Source of the DNA: Asterias amurensis | Taxonomy: Eukaryota; Echinodermata; Asteroidea; Forcipulatida; Asteriidae | Reading direction: 5' to 3' | Assembly: GCF_032118995.1 (NCBI RefSeq) | Contig: NC_092654.1 | Span: 186,001-250,000 of the forward strand | DNA length: 64,000 nucleotides | Shown: piece after piece, positions 11,001 through 24,900 of the stretch | How positions within the stretch are numbered: the stretch's first letter is position 1 | How the letters are laid out: each line of letters starts with the position of its first letter | Made by a program: the position numbers and the translations under genes | The notes under the pieces: model-generated | Databases searched by the model: none | The model's input: the letters and a program-made list of their open reading frames with translations, nothing else | What the model was told of the DNA's origin: nothing

Positions 11001-12946
11001 ATCAAGCTTTCCCACCGGGAATTGAGTTAGATTTACACTAAGAGATATTTACACTGCCAAATATTTTGTTTGGCCGTAGCTGAGTCTCTCTAACCTCAGA
11101 ATCTAAGATGTTATCAACGATAGGTTGGTTAGATAGTGGAGTTAGACCCCCCTATTGAATTGAAAACATTTAGGCCAAAGCGCTTGGAAATTACAGACTT
11201 TACACTTTTGTAAAACCAATTGTGTAAATTGCTCTGAGACTAATTTACATAATATTGATTTAACTGGGGACCTTCAACAACTCCTGAATAGCAGAGTGTG
11301 ACCTGCAGTGCTTTGTGATATAGGAATAAAACAATCAATGAGAACTCTGTGGGATATTACGCTGTGGCTTAATGAGTAATTACATAATGTTATTTTTAAT
11401 TAGTTTTGAGAGGATGGTAGGCCTATTAGCTGTAATTTGTATTGTAGCATTCAGTACAGAATAAAAACATAACCCAACAATGCTCACAACAATTTGGCTA
11501 AGAGAGAATATTGTTTGAGAGAAACTGCATATATTTTAAAGCGTGTTATGGGACAGTTTTTGTCATTGCCTTGGTGCCCCTTGAAATAGAAATGCCTCCC
11601 CCTGATCAGAACGAATCAGGCCCAGGTACAAATTATCTCCTGAGACAAGACAGGAACACAGGTCTTACACCGTTCTTTTATCATTACAAAAAGTGTCAAT
11701 ACTGCATAATTTTCTGCAACACTAACGTTTTGTTATGACAGTGTAGGCCTATTGGACTATGCTACAGACTGTTTACAAATTGCAAACAGTGCTTTGTGTT
11801 TATAACTGCATAACTGCAAACTTGTACACTGTGCAAAGTAGGAGTGTCTCAGTTGACATGCAGTGCGTGACCTGCTAACCAAGGTCAGCTGAATAGAAGC
11901 TTCTTGTGGGTGTTTTCCAAACAGAGGTCTTGCATGAGTGATCAAGGGGTATGGGTTTTAAAATTCTCTGATGATTTTGTAGTTTGTGGTTTCGATTGTG
12001 TCCCTGAACTTTCTGAGTGGGCAGTTGACAGGAAAGTCCATGATCACTGTTCTTATTACTGATAAGGCTACTAGGGGTGTTAATCATTCTTAGGCCTATT
12101 CAGTTAGAGACTTTGTGTCTGAAGCTGTGACTGTGTGTGCATGCTTGGGTATAGATCATTGCTCTAGATAGGTTTCAGTCAGTTGACAGGTGACTAAGGT
12201 GGGAGTGGAGAAAACTGAACACTCTGGGTTTATGTTGGTGAGTTGTCTAGTCCAGACTTAGTGTTGAATGGTACACATTTATGTGTGAATCAGTTGTGTT
12301 TGTGCACAGTGTGTGTGTTCTATGACTGGGGACTTGTTTGTGTTTACCCTGCTGTATTGCTTAGTACTTGATCTGCACTCGCACACCATAGTGAAGGAAT
12401 CACCCACTCAGTATGTGTATCGTTAATACAATACATTGTAACATCAAGGCTCTGATATTATTTAGGGTGGAAACTGTGTATTGATGTTGTTGTGTGTTAT
12501 TTAAGGGCAAAGGTATGCAGTTGTAGTGTATAATGTCCATTGTGGTCAAACTCGCTGACAGTAAACACCATGTACTTATAGACAAGCTACCCGATTGTAA
12601 ATGTTCAGAAACAACATTGATTCGTTTTAATTTGGGTGAACATAGATTACCAAAACCAATCCTCTTTAATAAAATATTTCATTAAAAATGCTGTCAACGA
12701 TGAGAAAAAGACCTCGGCTGGCAAATTTGATTACTGTTCATGAACAGTTCCTAGCAAAACATATACACCTTGTTTAAATTTTTCTTTCATGTGACCAAAT
12801 TTGATGAAATGTTTGACAATGCTGGAGAGATGCTGGAGAGATGGAGAATGCAAGCTGTGTTAAGTTTTAACCAAACAGGAACTTTTACTTCAATGTGCTT
12901 TTTTTATTGTAAATTAATCTTGAAGTAAACTATTTTCTTTTCACAG
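8094..12946. other. Head-to-head CNTD1/PLCD intergenic region with possible PLCD 5' noncoding exon
   Basis: About 4.9 kb between the two start codons. The CNTD1 5' UTR must lie at the left. PLCD coding exon 1 starts with a good acceptor (TTTTCTTTTCACAG, ending 12946), so at least one noncoding exon lies upstream. A strong donor, AATTTAAG/GTAAGC at about 9480-9486, preceded by a CCAAT-like ACCAATCA (9413-9420), is the best candidate. Homopolymer runs occur at 8952-8971 and 9951-9968 (G). No coding segment was recognised. Confidence 0.4.
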
Positions 12947-12978
12947 ATATTCAAGTAACTGTTGACTGAGCTTTCAAA

Positions 12979-15900
12979 ATGAACTTCCTTTCGAAGCGGA
13001 GCCGTAAAAGCAAGACAGAGAGGAATGGAGCTGATGCAGATGGTAAGCTTTCAAAAACATTCATAGATAAATTTGTTTTCTTGCAGGGAAAAACATTTGA
13101 ATTGTTTTAGTCTTTTGCCCAAAAATTACAATCAAAGTACAACAGACAAAGAACATAAAAACTGGGTTTTTTTTCACAAAATAAAATGAATGATTTATTT
13201 GATTGAATCTTTTAGAATAAGCAGATTAGTTCTTGAAAACTAGTTGTGGGGAAATGGCAAACATTGCTGGGGTACAACCATTTGCTTTCAAATTGAAATT
13301 ATTTCATCTGTTATAATGTGTCTGCAGTTTCAGTTCTCCATAACACAGTCACATACTTGAAGCTCCGTGAAATTGAAAGATAATTGAATTAAATTCCCAG
13401 TCATATTTGCTGTGGTATTAATATCCATTCTAATCAGATGATTAATTTGGGTTGCTATAGCTACAATCAACTAATCACTTAAGTCAGTAGTGTATACATG
13501 TACAGATAAATCATAACATTGACTTAGTTGGTGCCTGTGTGATAAATTATCAAAAGTTGCCTTGTATCATCATGGTGGAAGAACCCATGTATACATGTAG
13601 TGGTTAGTCATTTCACAAGTGACAGAGGAAATATTTATGTTCAGTAGGAAACAGGGTGGGGTTGGGAAATGTCAAGGTTCAAGGTTCAACATTCAGAAAG
13701 GCTATAAAATCCAAGTGCCATTCACCATTTGTAAAAAGTGAACAGTTGTGACAATGAATTATTATAATGGAAGAAAGTCCAATTGTGTTTTGACTGGATG
13801 AGGGTGTTTATTGAACCCTCCCCCCCCAATGATAACACTGGAGTCCAGCATGCCACGCCCACTCTCCTAGAAACAACCAGCCAAGTGAGAAAGGAATGAA
13901 ACTCTTCTTATTATTCACTATCCTGCAGAATTTAAGAATGATTTAATGAGTACCATGAATTCTTTTCCTGCACATTATTATTTCATTCATCGCAGAGGAA
14001 GTTCCTCCATTATTTCACTCACATCCTTAAAGCTTCCACTTTCCAACACAAGGGACCATGTATACACGTAGTAATCACATCAACTTGGGCAATCATTTAT
14101 AAAGTCAACACTATTCGACTCAAGTTGGCCATAGTTCTCAAAAGTTGAAACCCATGTCTGTTACTATCATCACTCATCAGGAAAAATGTACTTGGTGATA
14201 ATGCATTGACATTGACCTGTAAAGTTGATAGAAGGCCTTGGACGGTCAGTATGAGTTCAGTATATATGATGAGTACAGGAAGTTACTGACTACTCCCTAG
14301 CACTTAGCAACAGCTATCAGCACGTATACACAAACAAGCTACAACAGAATGAAGTTAAAGGGGTACAGAATTAGGTTCAGCTTTTGTGAGGGGCTGATTT
14401 AAATTATACATGTAATACAATTTACAAAACACATGAAGTAGAAACCGTGATTTTTTTCATAGGCTGTCACAAAGTTGTTGTCAACTAGTATTATGGAAAC
14501 CCGGGCCCCATAGTAGTTGTCCCCACAGTCTCCTGTGGAATTTATGGGCCAGATGGGTTAGGAGCTTTCACCAAGTTATATTTGCGAGGCAATCTCAAAA
14601 TACCTTAATTCACATCAACAGTTACCACTTTCAAGATTGAATGAAAACATGACGAACAGGATTCTAGCTGTAATTCAAGGACCTTATCTTATGCGTAAAG
14701 TACGTGGGTACTTAGCACTATCAGGTAGAAACATATACAGGAGGTACATGTATGACACTTTTAGATTAATTATTAGCTTTGACATTTCACTTAGGGCTGT
14801 TTTACTCTGTAATAATCACTCGTTATACACGATGTGGGTAGAAAGCTTCTAGTATTACTCCTGATGTGATGCGATGTAATTGTGGGTTGAACCATGGAAC
14901 CATTATGTTAAAAATACAACCCTGATTTTAACAAGGGGAAGAAGGTTCAGGGTTGCTGCGTTGGAGGGATCATAGTTGCCCATATCCGACAAAATGAAGC
15001 GCTTGTACTGTAGAATTAATTATGTACAATTTCCTTGTGAGGTGCAGTTTCTATGTCGCCAGTAGTGCTGTAATACAAACATGAGATGTAGGTCAGTAAA
15101 AGGCAAAGTTAAATGAATTAGACGAAAGGTACCCTTCTCAGTTCAGCATGCAAGATCTTTCATGCCTTGATAACACCATGGAGGTAGAATTCCATGGTAA
15201 CACTGAATATATTATAATAGTCGGTGGAGGATGCCTCAGCATTACTTACTGTACAAAATTAAATAGGGCTCCAAGGTCATATTCAGTTTTGTGATGCGCT
15301 CATTTTACAATACAAAAGATGGAGTCTTCATTAAAGTGCGGACAAAATTACAACTCGCTACCTCACAATAAAATTTTGTCAAAGCCTGTACAATGTGTAC
15401 AATTTGATACCCTTTCCATGTGAAACATCATTGAACATCGAAGACGGTGTGATACGTGTAGTACACTGGAAGATGAATGAATCATTGAGTCATAAAGTAA
15501 ATCATTGATTAACATAGATCATATATGGTGCAGTTACGGTAATGGATTTAAGAGTGCACTTAGCTCCAGTTGACCTTTTGCTGTCTGTAGCTTATGCTGT
15601 GCTACATGTTTACTGTTGTGGTTTTCTGTAATTCATGAGCCATTTAGGATAACCAGTGTTTCAAAATGGTGAACCCTTTTCCCAACATTGAGGGTACTAA
15701 TATCAAAAGAAATAATTTAAAAATCAAAATGTTATTTTCACCCCATAAGTAATTTAATAATGAAGAAAAGAAAGTGTTGTCTGTTGTCATCAGTTAATTC
15801 TTGTCTGGATAATTTTTTTTTTTATCCACAGTGTTTTAGATTAACTGCCTTACATTTAGTACGTTGATCTGGCAATGTTAAATGATACACTTAAATTTAA

Positions 15901-18900
15901 TTTGTACTTGCAGGCAAGATAAAAACTCATTGCATTTTGTTTTAAAAAACTTGTTTGATTTTTGTTGTTTGCCGCACCCAGCAATACAATTTCTATTTAA
16001 AGGCCTAGATTGTTTACTGAACATTGAAAGTGACGAGGAAATATATTGTAAGTATACTGTAAGGTTGAGATATCTGCATGCCTTTCTCTCCAAGTTCTAT
16101 CCAAGTTCTTCTCTCCAAGTTCTTCAAGGTTGTGGTTTTTGCAGAACAGTCTTACAAAATATCTTCAATTACACTGTATTAATTTAGTGTCTGAAGGTAC
16201 AGTTTGTTTGTCAATTTCTCTCTTACCAGTGGTTTTCCTGATTAGTACGCTGTCTCGAAAATTATCTTTGACTACGAGTGCATTGCTTAAAATACGAAAA
16301 GCATGTGGTGATGGCTTTTGCTCTTAAACTTTGATATTTAAAGGAGGTAGCTGTCTGGCTGTTCGCAAAGTATAGAACCTCCTTGACCTTTTATAGTCTT
16401 TTCATATGCTTCGAGGTCAAACGGAAGGTTTCTTTTTAATTTGACAATTATGTTTGTCTTGAATCTGTAGACAATGGATGGTTTATTCCTTTAATTGGTA
16501 ACCTCCCCCCCTTTCTTAAGTCTTGCCCGGCCCCCTCACTCTATGATGTCTACAGACTTTATTTCCTCCATCCCTATGGGTTTGGATCGTTTCTATGGTT
16601 ACGGCTTACTCTCTGGGGAAAGATGTCTCACTTAAGACCATGAAGAAATTAAAGAGAAAAGAAGTCTGTGGAGCTTGAGAAGTAAATCTGGAACTAAGAC
16701 AGGAAGCTGAGTAAGATAGTCAGGGGAAGTGAGAGGCAGGAAGTCAAATCCACTGAGGGTTGTCATGGTTATGAATGCTTTGATTGTTACTAGTGGTAAC
16801 ATGTTTAAGGGTCGGTACATTTAGTGTCAAATGAGCAAGGAATTTCTTGTTGGGACGGTTTCCTTGAGAAATGGAATTTCCCTTGAAGTGAGAATTTCTG
16901 ATGCTAGTGATTTGCAGTGTTTGCAAGGCCCAAGGCCTGATTAGGACAAATGTTCTTAGGAGTTCGAATTTGGTTACACCTTCTTCACAGTGTTTGTTTC
17001 CAGAATGTTTAAACATGTTTGAAATGCCAACATGTTTGATTACATAAATGATTAGTGCTGGACTCTTAACTGTTTACTGTACTATTATGTCTTAGTTGAG
17101 GAAGGGGTGTCCTTGAAATAGTCTGAACATAATTTAAGAGATAAATGGGCTTGGGTGTCCAACATGACACACCTTGAATCTCACTGGTTAATTAATAACC
17201 AATTATTTATTGGCATTATTTGGAGACTGCATGGTTGCAGTTCTGATAATGTTAAATAGGATCCGGGATTTGATGCCCTTAGAGAAATCAGTAAAATCGA
17301 TATGAAATAGCCTGACCAGTCTACTACAGTCTATATTTCATGTACAGTAAAATGTTTGTACTTGTTTGTTTTCAAAATGCCAAATATCCTACCTGATAAA
17401 TACAATGAGAAATGTTCATCTTTTCAACTTGATATTCTTGAGTTTGAAGTTGAATTTGTTGACTTGACTCTGCCAGGCAACGTATAATAACAGTGAGTCA
17501 TTTTAGTTTTGTTTTCGGGTTCCCCGTTTTGTTGTTGTCTGATATCTCTCGATTCCTCTGCTCTGATATGAAATTTCCACAATGGTTATTTTGATGGAAA
17601 GACTCCATATTCAAACTGATAAGGTACTAGTTTTATTGGTTGCCTGCAATAGTATGGACTTGAACTGTCAATCTTTGGTTTTGTTTTCCATGTGATGTCC
17701 GTTGTTTCTTTTATTTATTTTTCTTCTTACTCAATTTAGTGTTTTTTTAATCATTGATTGGTTTTATTGCTCCTATCATCAGGGAACCAAGTAATGCAAC
17801 ACTTACAAGCAGGAACCAAGTTCCTTAAGATACGAGAGAACAGTTGCAAGACGTATAATCGGACGTTCGTCTTGAGCGATGATGGGCTGGTTCTGGAGTA
17901 TCACCCATCAAAGAAGACAGCTTCTAGATATAAGAGTATGTATGGATTAGTATGGATGTAGCTACAAAGTTTAGATAACTTTCTCTCATTCAATAGCAAC
18001 CATGAAGGATACTTAGTACTCATTCAACCCTCCGACTGACAATTCAATATCACCCACTTGCTTTTCAAGATGATATCATTATAGTTTGTTTGACTGATCT
18101 ACTAGTACTAGTAGAACTGTACCACTGTTTAAAATATGTTAATGGGAGGTAAGGAAATAAAATAACCCAGATTTGGCACTATGTTAATTGTTATTGGTTT
18201 TATTTTCACTAATCTAATAGTACCTGTGACAGACATCCATGAGATACGCACAGGCCATGAGACGGACACCTTCAAGAACAGCAAAGTGAAAAACAAGTAT
18301 AAGAAAGAGAATTGTTTCTCACTGATCGTGGGAGCAGAGAACCACACCATCAATTTAGTTGCTGGGAATCGAGATGAAGCAAGATTGTGGGTTCAAGGGC
18401 TCGGATGGGCACAGAAGAAAGCACAGAATGTTGACGTCAAAGCCAAACAGGCCTCGTATCCTTTGAATTTGATAATGTCCTTAGTCGTGATGATTTTAAC
18501 TTGTAAAAGACATCTTCAAATACTTCATGGAGGCAATTGCCTGGTCATTGCCTTACCTTACTGCCTTTCAGTAATAGGCCAATTCAATTTATAATTCCCT
18601 CATAGAGGTAGGTACTCAGGGAAAATGGCCAAACCCTTACACGAACAGTTTATCACCCCCGTTAATTCACAAAGACAAACGGAGGTATTTGCCTTCAATA
18701 ACCTCATGCCCTGGTCATTGCCTTGGTGCCCTTCAAAAATGTTGCAATATCATTTTTAATTTTTTTCAACAGGAAAAACTGCCCTGTCCTTTATAAGAGT
18801 TACGTATCAGAGCTGTTGTATGGCTGAAACTTTGGTTCTGGTTAAAATTTTCTTGATGTTTTTTCTTCCAACCCAACTTAAGAGTTGTTCCTTAACTCAA

Positions 18901-21900
18901 TTCCTAAGTTGGATCAAGGAGGCATTTGAGAAGGCGGACCGTAACCAGGATGGGTCGGTAGACTTTGAGGAGTGCATGAAACTACTCAAGAAGATGAATA
19001 TTAAGATGGATAAGAGCCACGCTAAGGTGTTATTTGAGGTACAGAGTCTTCTCAATGGATACATGAATGGAATCCAAAATAGAAAACTACAAATGTATCT
19101 GCACTCTAAATAAATACATTTTGGTTTTGCCATGATTAGTCACAATGACAACAGATGTGAAATATGACTAACAATTTGAACACAATAAACCATTAAAAAA
19201 ACATTCACACAGCTGTATATTTGAACTGCCTTTAGGTATTTTGTATAGAAAGTGTTGCATTTGACCTTTTGGTTGACTCAAATTATAAGCATCAGTAGCA
19301 GTTTCCACTAAACATCTGTCAATTTTAGCTCACGAGTTTCAACGATTGCGAGAACAAAAATAATTGTATTTATTTGTTTGTTTTTAGAAAGCAGATGTCC
19401 AGACCCACACCGATGCCAAAGGAAAAACTGTCACCGAAGCCTTAGATGCTGATGAGTTTGTCAATTTCTACCGATTGGTCACAAGGAGGCCGGAGCTTGT
19501 CAAAGTCTTCCAAGAGTAAGAATCGTTCCTTATTTGGTTCTTGAAGAAAAGGGAATTAGCTTATGCAAGCTGGTTACTTCTACTTAGAAAAATTTTAATT
19601 TGTTTTGGCACTTTGCAGAGGGCACCACAGCAAATGCACAGAGCACCATAAAGTTCGCAAAGGGCACCACAGCAAAAGCACAGGGCACCACGGCAGTTGC
19701 TGTGGGTTATTTCAATGCCTAGTTTTTCTGGTTAACCACTCTGTATTTAAGGCTAGATGTGAACACATTTTGGACATTGAGGTCTATAATTAGACATGTC
19801 AGCGTAGCTAAACATAGAGATGTCATGGTTGGTGTATGGGTTGTTATGTGGGCAGAGGGTAGTGGGTGGCTGTTTCTACTATAATTGAATTAAGTTGTGT
19901 TTTACACCCACATTAAACATGTGTTGAATCTTGATAACATCATTAGGGATTCCTCAAAATAAAATAATGTCAGTTACTCTCAAGCTGAAAGGACAAGTGG
20001 TTTGGATGACTGAGTAAGCCTGATATTCACAGCACTTGTGAAGAGCAAAACAGGTTATTTGTTACCAAAAATAACAACAGTTTCCCTTGACAAAAATATG
20101 TAACCAATTCCCTGCTTGTATTTTCTCCTGTTTGCCAAAATTGTACTTAATTCCATGAAGCTATCCCTCAGTCCAATTTTTATTAAGTTGTTTACACTCA
20201 GGGTTGCTTGTCAAACTTTCTGCTAAGCAAAAGATGATGAGGAACCAGCTCACACACTGTGTAGTACGTAACATTTTGGCTGGTATCTGTTCCATGCTAA
20301 GCTTGTTTGGTTCGTGCTGAGCAAAGTTTGTCATAAAAACACTAAATAAACAGGATCTTTGAAGGTTATGTCTTTGTAACAAATAAAGGAATTCATTTTA
20401 GTTATTGATATTAAAGATGTAATGATGAACGGCAATTAAATTGTTATTGTTGACTTAATGGCCCTTACAGAGAGTATGAAATGCATCAAAATACTTCATA
20501 AAATTGTACAAAGGAAAATACCTAAAAAGAACACGTGGGAAAATGAAACTAAGCACCGTGGTGAAGCTTGGAAGGTCAAGGATGAAAACAAGTAATAACT
20601 CTAGATGATTGAGCAAACCAATATTGTTAAAGTCACCTGGAAATGGTATTTTTTCAAAATAAAGCTTTTGTCTCTAATATATGTGTTTTGATGAGTTGAA
20701 TGTGAATAAACAGTTAACTAAGGTTTTAAAAAATCAGTTCTTATGTTATTAACAAATTTAAGAGTAGACCCCGACCCGAGAGGGCGCTGTTCGTGACGTC
20801 AATCGAGGCAGACTTTGCCTGTAATGCGTAGAGTAAACAAAATTGCAAAGTACATGTACGGACCAAGTCGTGAGTTTGTACGTTGCAGAAAAACACTTTT
20901 TGAAATGTACCAACTCATGACTTGGACATACATGTACTATGCACGTGTGTTTACTATACGCATTGCAGGCAAAGTCTGCCTTGAATTACATCACAAAAGG
21001 GGTAGGCGGAGTCAGCCCCCCAAACAACTTTGTATATTTTTTAAACATATAAATCGTGACAAACAATTACTAAAAAAACTGTTTTATTGTTCGTAAGCAT
21101 ATACTCTTACGTTTGAAAGAAAAAAAATTCTATTTCCAGGTGACTTAAGCTGAGAACACCCACACCCACTTTGCGTAGAACCTGTGGACATTTCCATTCA
21201 ATACACCCATTTATATGGGCTTGGTTTGGGTAAAATGGGCTTGTTATGTCTATATGGAATACGCCCGGTGGTGACTCACATACATGTACGGATGTCCTGT
21301 CTTTGTGCACGTACTGTGTAGCCGATGGGTGAATACCCTGAGTGGCCAGAGCAGCCAACTTCCTAGTAGCCACATTCATACTGTATTAGGGTCTTCTTGT
21401 CATCAGACAGTGGTCCCAAAAAAGGACTCCCAACCTCTTGTTTAATACCGCTGCTAATATTAAATTAATTTAGCTATTAAGAGCATTCATCTACTTTGAT
21501 AGGAGAGCGTAGATACTTTTAATAAGGGTTTTTACTATAATTTTTTTCAATTCAATTCAATTCAACAACACTTATTTCCATTTCACATTTATTGATTCAA
21601 ATCTAAACATGACATTTCATTCCAATTGACATTTATATAGCACCGGTGTCATCCAATGCTGATGCTTATGGCACATGAACGATATTACCCCTCTTCACTG
21701 GTCCCCTTTATGCTTATTTATAGAACCTTTTATTCATATAATGTTTGTGGACTTTTTGTCAAGATATGGAATGAAATCAAATTTTTCCATGTGTTAGTGA
21801 AGCCTCTGAACAGCAAATACATAATGTGTCAAAGAGAGGGGGGGGGGGCGGCTCGTGAGCTGTCACACTATGATAAACTGCCTACACTTGTACAAATGCT

Positions 21901-24900
21901 GTCTTCAAAGTTTGGAGAAAAACAAGATTAAGGATTATTCCCCACTGGGAAACAACCATCACTGAGAATTCATTATGAGAAGTTAATGGTGCACGACGCA
22001 AACAGTTTAGCTAGCTGGTTTGACTGTTTGCTTGAGATGATTACATGTGTTGCTTGGTTAGTCATGCTTGAAGCTCTACGTAGGATCTGCTTTTCATATT
22101 GTTAAATATGGAAATAGGCAAGGGCAAGTGAAAACATTCTGTCTGAATTATAAAACAAGGAGTGGTGTTGGGCTGAACTTGGGAATAAACATTGTTGTTT
22201 ACAAAGGCAGATGTTATCGTAAAATGCCACATAGTTGACATGAACTGTTGTTATCATACTATAGTTGATATGAGGATAAAGGTTTCAGGCCTAGATTTTC
22301 TTCTTTGAGAGGGCAAGCTCTTGTGTAACTCCAAGCCTGTGTATAATGCTTAATTAGAACTGTCAATTAGCAGTAAGCAGTAAGAGTAGATCTAGAAGCA
22401 AAACAGTTAAACCAGTCAATTTTAAGCACAAAAGGTTGTTGAACAGTTTCTACCTATTTTCATTATACTGAAGAATGTCATGGCTTATGTGATAAAACTC
22501 ATTCTTTATTTGGGTGTTGTCCACATTGTAATGGTAATGCAGGGTTTTGGGTGTTGTCCACATTGTAATGGTAATGCAGGGTTTTGGGTGTTGTCCACAT
22601 TGTAATGGTAATGCAGGGTTTTGGGTGTTGTCCACATTGTAATGGTAATGCAGGGTTTTGGGTGTTGTCCACATTGTAATGGTAATGCAGGGTTTTGGGT
22701 GTTGTCCACATTGTAATGGTAATGCAGGGTTTTGGGTGTTGTCCACATTGTAATGGTAATGCAGGGTTTTGGGTGTTGTCCACATTGTAATGGTAATGCA
22801 GGGTTTTGGGTGTTGTCCACATTGTAATGGTAATGCAGGGTTTTGGGTGTTGTCCACATTGTAATGGTAATGCAGGGTTTTGGGTGTTGTCCACATTGTA
22901 ATGGTAATGCAGGGTTTTGGGTGTTGTCCACATTGTAATGGTAATGCAGGGTTTTGGGTGTTGTCCACATTGTAATGGTAATGCAGGGTTTTGGGTGTTG
23001 GGGCAACAAAAGAACATGGGGATAAAGAACATTATTGCAGGTTTTACCTTGCATTGGTTTGTGCTCATGAGGCCTGCGGTAAAAACCAAATCCACTGGTG
23101 TGTAACTTAGGTGGGATTTGAACCCACAACCCACTATTTTAGAGCAGACTCCTTACCACTAGACAAGAGTTGAGTTTTCTTATGATAACCAATACATTAT
23201 TCTGTATCTTTAATTTCTCTTAACAGATATTCAGGGGAAGATGATTACTGGACCGTTGCGGAATTTGTGCAATTTATGCATGAAGAAATGAAGGTATTTG
23301 GCTTTCAGCGAAGCTTTGGTCTTTTAGGGACTATAAACATTTTATATAAATAGACACTGTTGAAAGTCAGTCATGCACAACCATACCACATGTACTTTTA
23401 TAATTCTTTTTGTATTATGTGAGGGTAAAACAAACTTATCAAGTTTATGATTTTCAAGAATAGGAATTGAAAACAACCAAATTACATGTAATTAATGGGG
23501 GAAAACTCCTATAAAACTTTTGAAAGAAAACTTTCAGGTTAATCATGCAGAGTTGAGTTATTGAATAATTTCCCAGAAATAAGTACACCTGCAACAAAAT
23601 CTTGTTTTATAGGTTTGTTTGTGTGTTCATAAATTGTGTATTTTATTTCAATAAAAAGATTGTTTGATTAGAAAAGTATAATCAAGGAAAGTATTAAAAC
23701 TCCATCAAAGATTCCGTGATAAAGTCTTTGATTTTGTTAGATCATTACTTTTAATTGTTGCTTTTTCTCTTTTGTGCTTGATAGAAATCAAATTTGTTGT
23801 GGTCATTTCCGCGATGCCATTAAAGCCCTCAATGCCATTAAAGCCCTCGATGCCATTAAAGACCTCAATGCCATTAAAGCCCTCGATGCCATTAAAGCCC
23901 TCAATGCCATTAAAGCCCTCGATGCCATTAAAGCCCTTGATCCGTGTGTAGTCCTCTGAAAGTTAACAGTAGATTGAATTTGTTATGTATGGTAGCGGTT
24001 ACAGGTGAAACCTCAGTGGTGTAAAGAGATCATTGACAAGTATGAACCGACCCAGGAATGCAGACAACGTAATATTCTTAGCTTCGATGGTACGTACCAA
24101 TCCACAAATTATTTTTTTTGCATGTTTTATTGCTGCATGAACACTTTTTGTATTAATATAGTAATAATGTAAAGTGTATATGTTGGATAAGAGTGATGAG
24201 GCAGTCATTAAACCATGATTTTAGGGATTGTTTATAGTCATTGAATTTGTGCAATCTGATATCCACATTTGGCATAATGCATATTAATTGCAAAAAGATC
24301 ATTGATCTGCTACTACAAAGTCTCTTTCTGACAAACAAGATTGAATTTTTCCTCTGTTTTCTTTTCATTGAAATCATCACAACCAAACCGAGGCTGGAAG
24401 CTCAAAATAGTCTGGTCCCCTTTGGATAGGGAGAGTCAGTATTCATGACTGCTATTGCACATAAGGAACATGTCAAAGATGGCGTCATGGTTAAGAAGGA
24501 AGTGCCTCGTTGTGTTTGTTGGATGTCACCAAAGACCTTTTCGCAAATACCGAAGCACTTACTGTTGAATGAGGTGCATGCTAGTCTAGCTAGGAATCAA
24601 ACTAGAGGGCTAGCTAGACAAGCATGCACCTCATTCAACACCTACAGCTTGCGTACCACGCATTTGCGATAAGGTCTATGGTACACTGTTTTTGTATTCA
24701 TCCATCTCTCTATGCACCACAGGTTTCCAGATGTTCATGAAGGGACCCAATGGCATGCTGTTTAATCCACATCATGGCACTGTATATCAAGATATGAAAC
24801 AGCCTTTTGCACACTACTTTATCAACTCTTCACACAACACGTGAGCAATTATTTCTCGTCCATTCCTATTATATACTTCACCTGGAATTTTGTCCCATAA

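Larger units (their letters stand above)
18909..24089 (+). other. PLCD: PLCD exons 4-7: EF-hand region
   Basis: Residues about 151-287. The first loop is canonical, [12 protein letters not shown], with all calcium ligands, followed by [10 protein letters not shown]. The second hand (exon 5, around [19 protein letters not shown]) lacks a standard loop and has an insertion relative to mammalian PLCD1. Exons 6-7 ([26 protein letters not shown]) are the helical lobe leading into the catalytic barrel. Confidence 0.88.

Noticed and set aside
15882-16187. 101-codon frame in PLCD intron 1
   Set aside because: No recognisable domain and ordinary AT-rich intron around it.
22512-22999. CRISPR-like array
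   Set aside because: Direct tandem units without unique spacers in an intron of a eukaryotic gene; an ordinary minisatellite.
22450-23134. Three overlapping minus-strand open frames of 172-211 codons
   Set aside because: They are the 37-bp minisatellite read in three frames; no start context, no family features, inside a PLCD intron.
23774-23959. DAIKALN repeat frame
   Set aside because: The 18-bp minisatellite keeps a frame by its period; it sits between PLCD exons 6 and 7.
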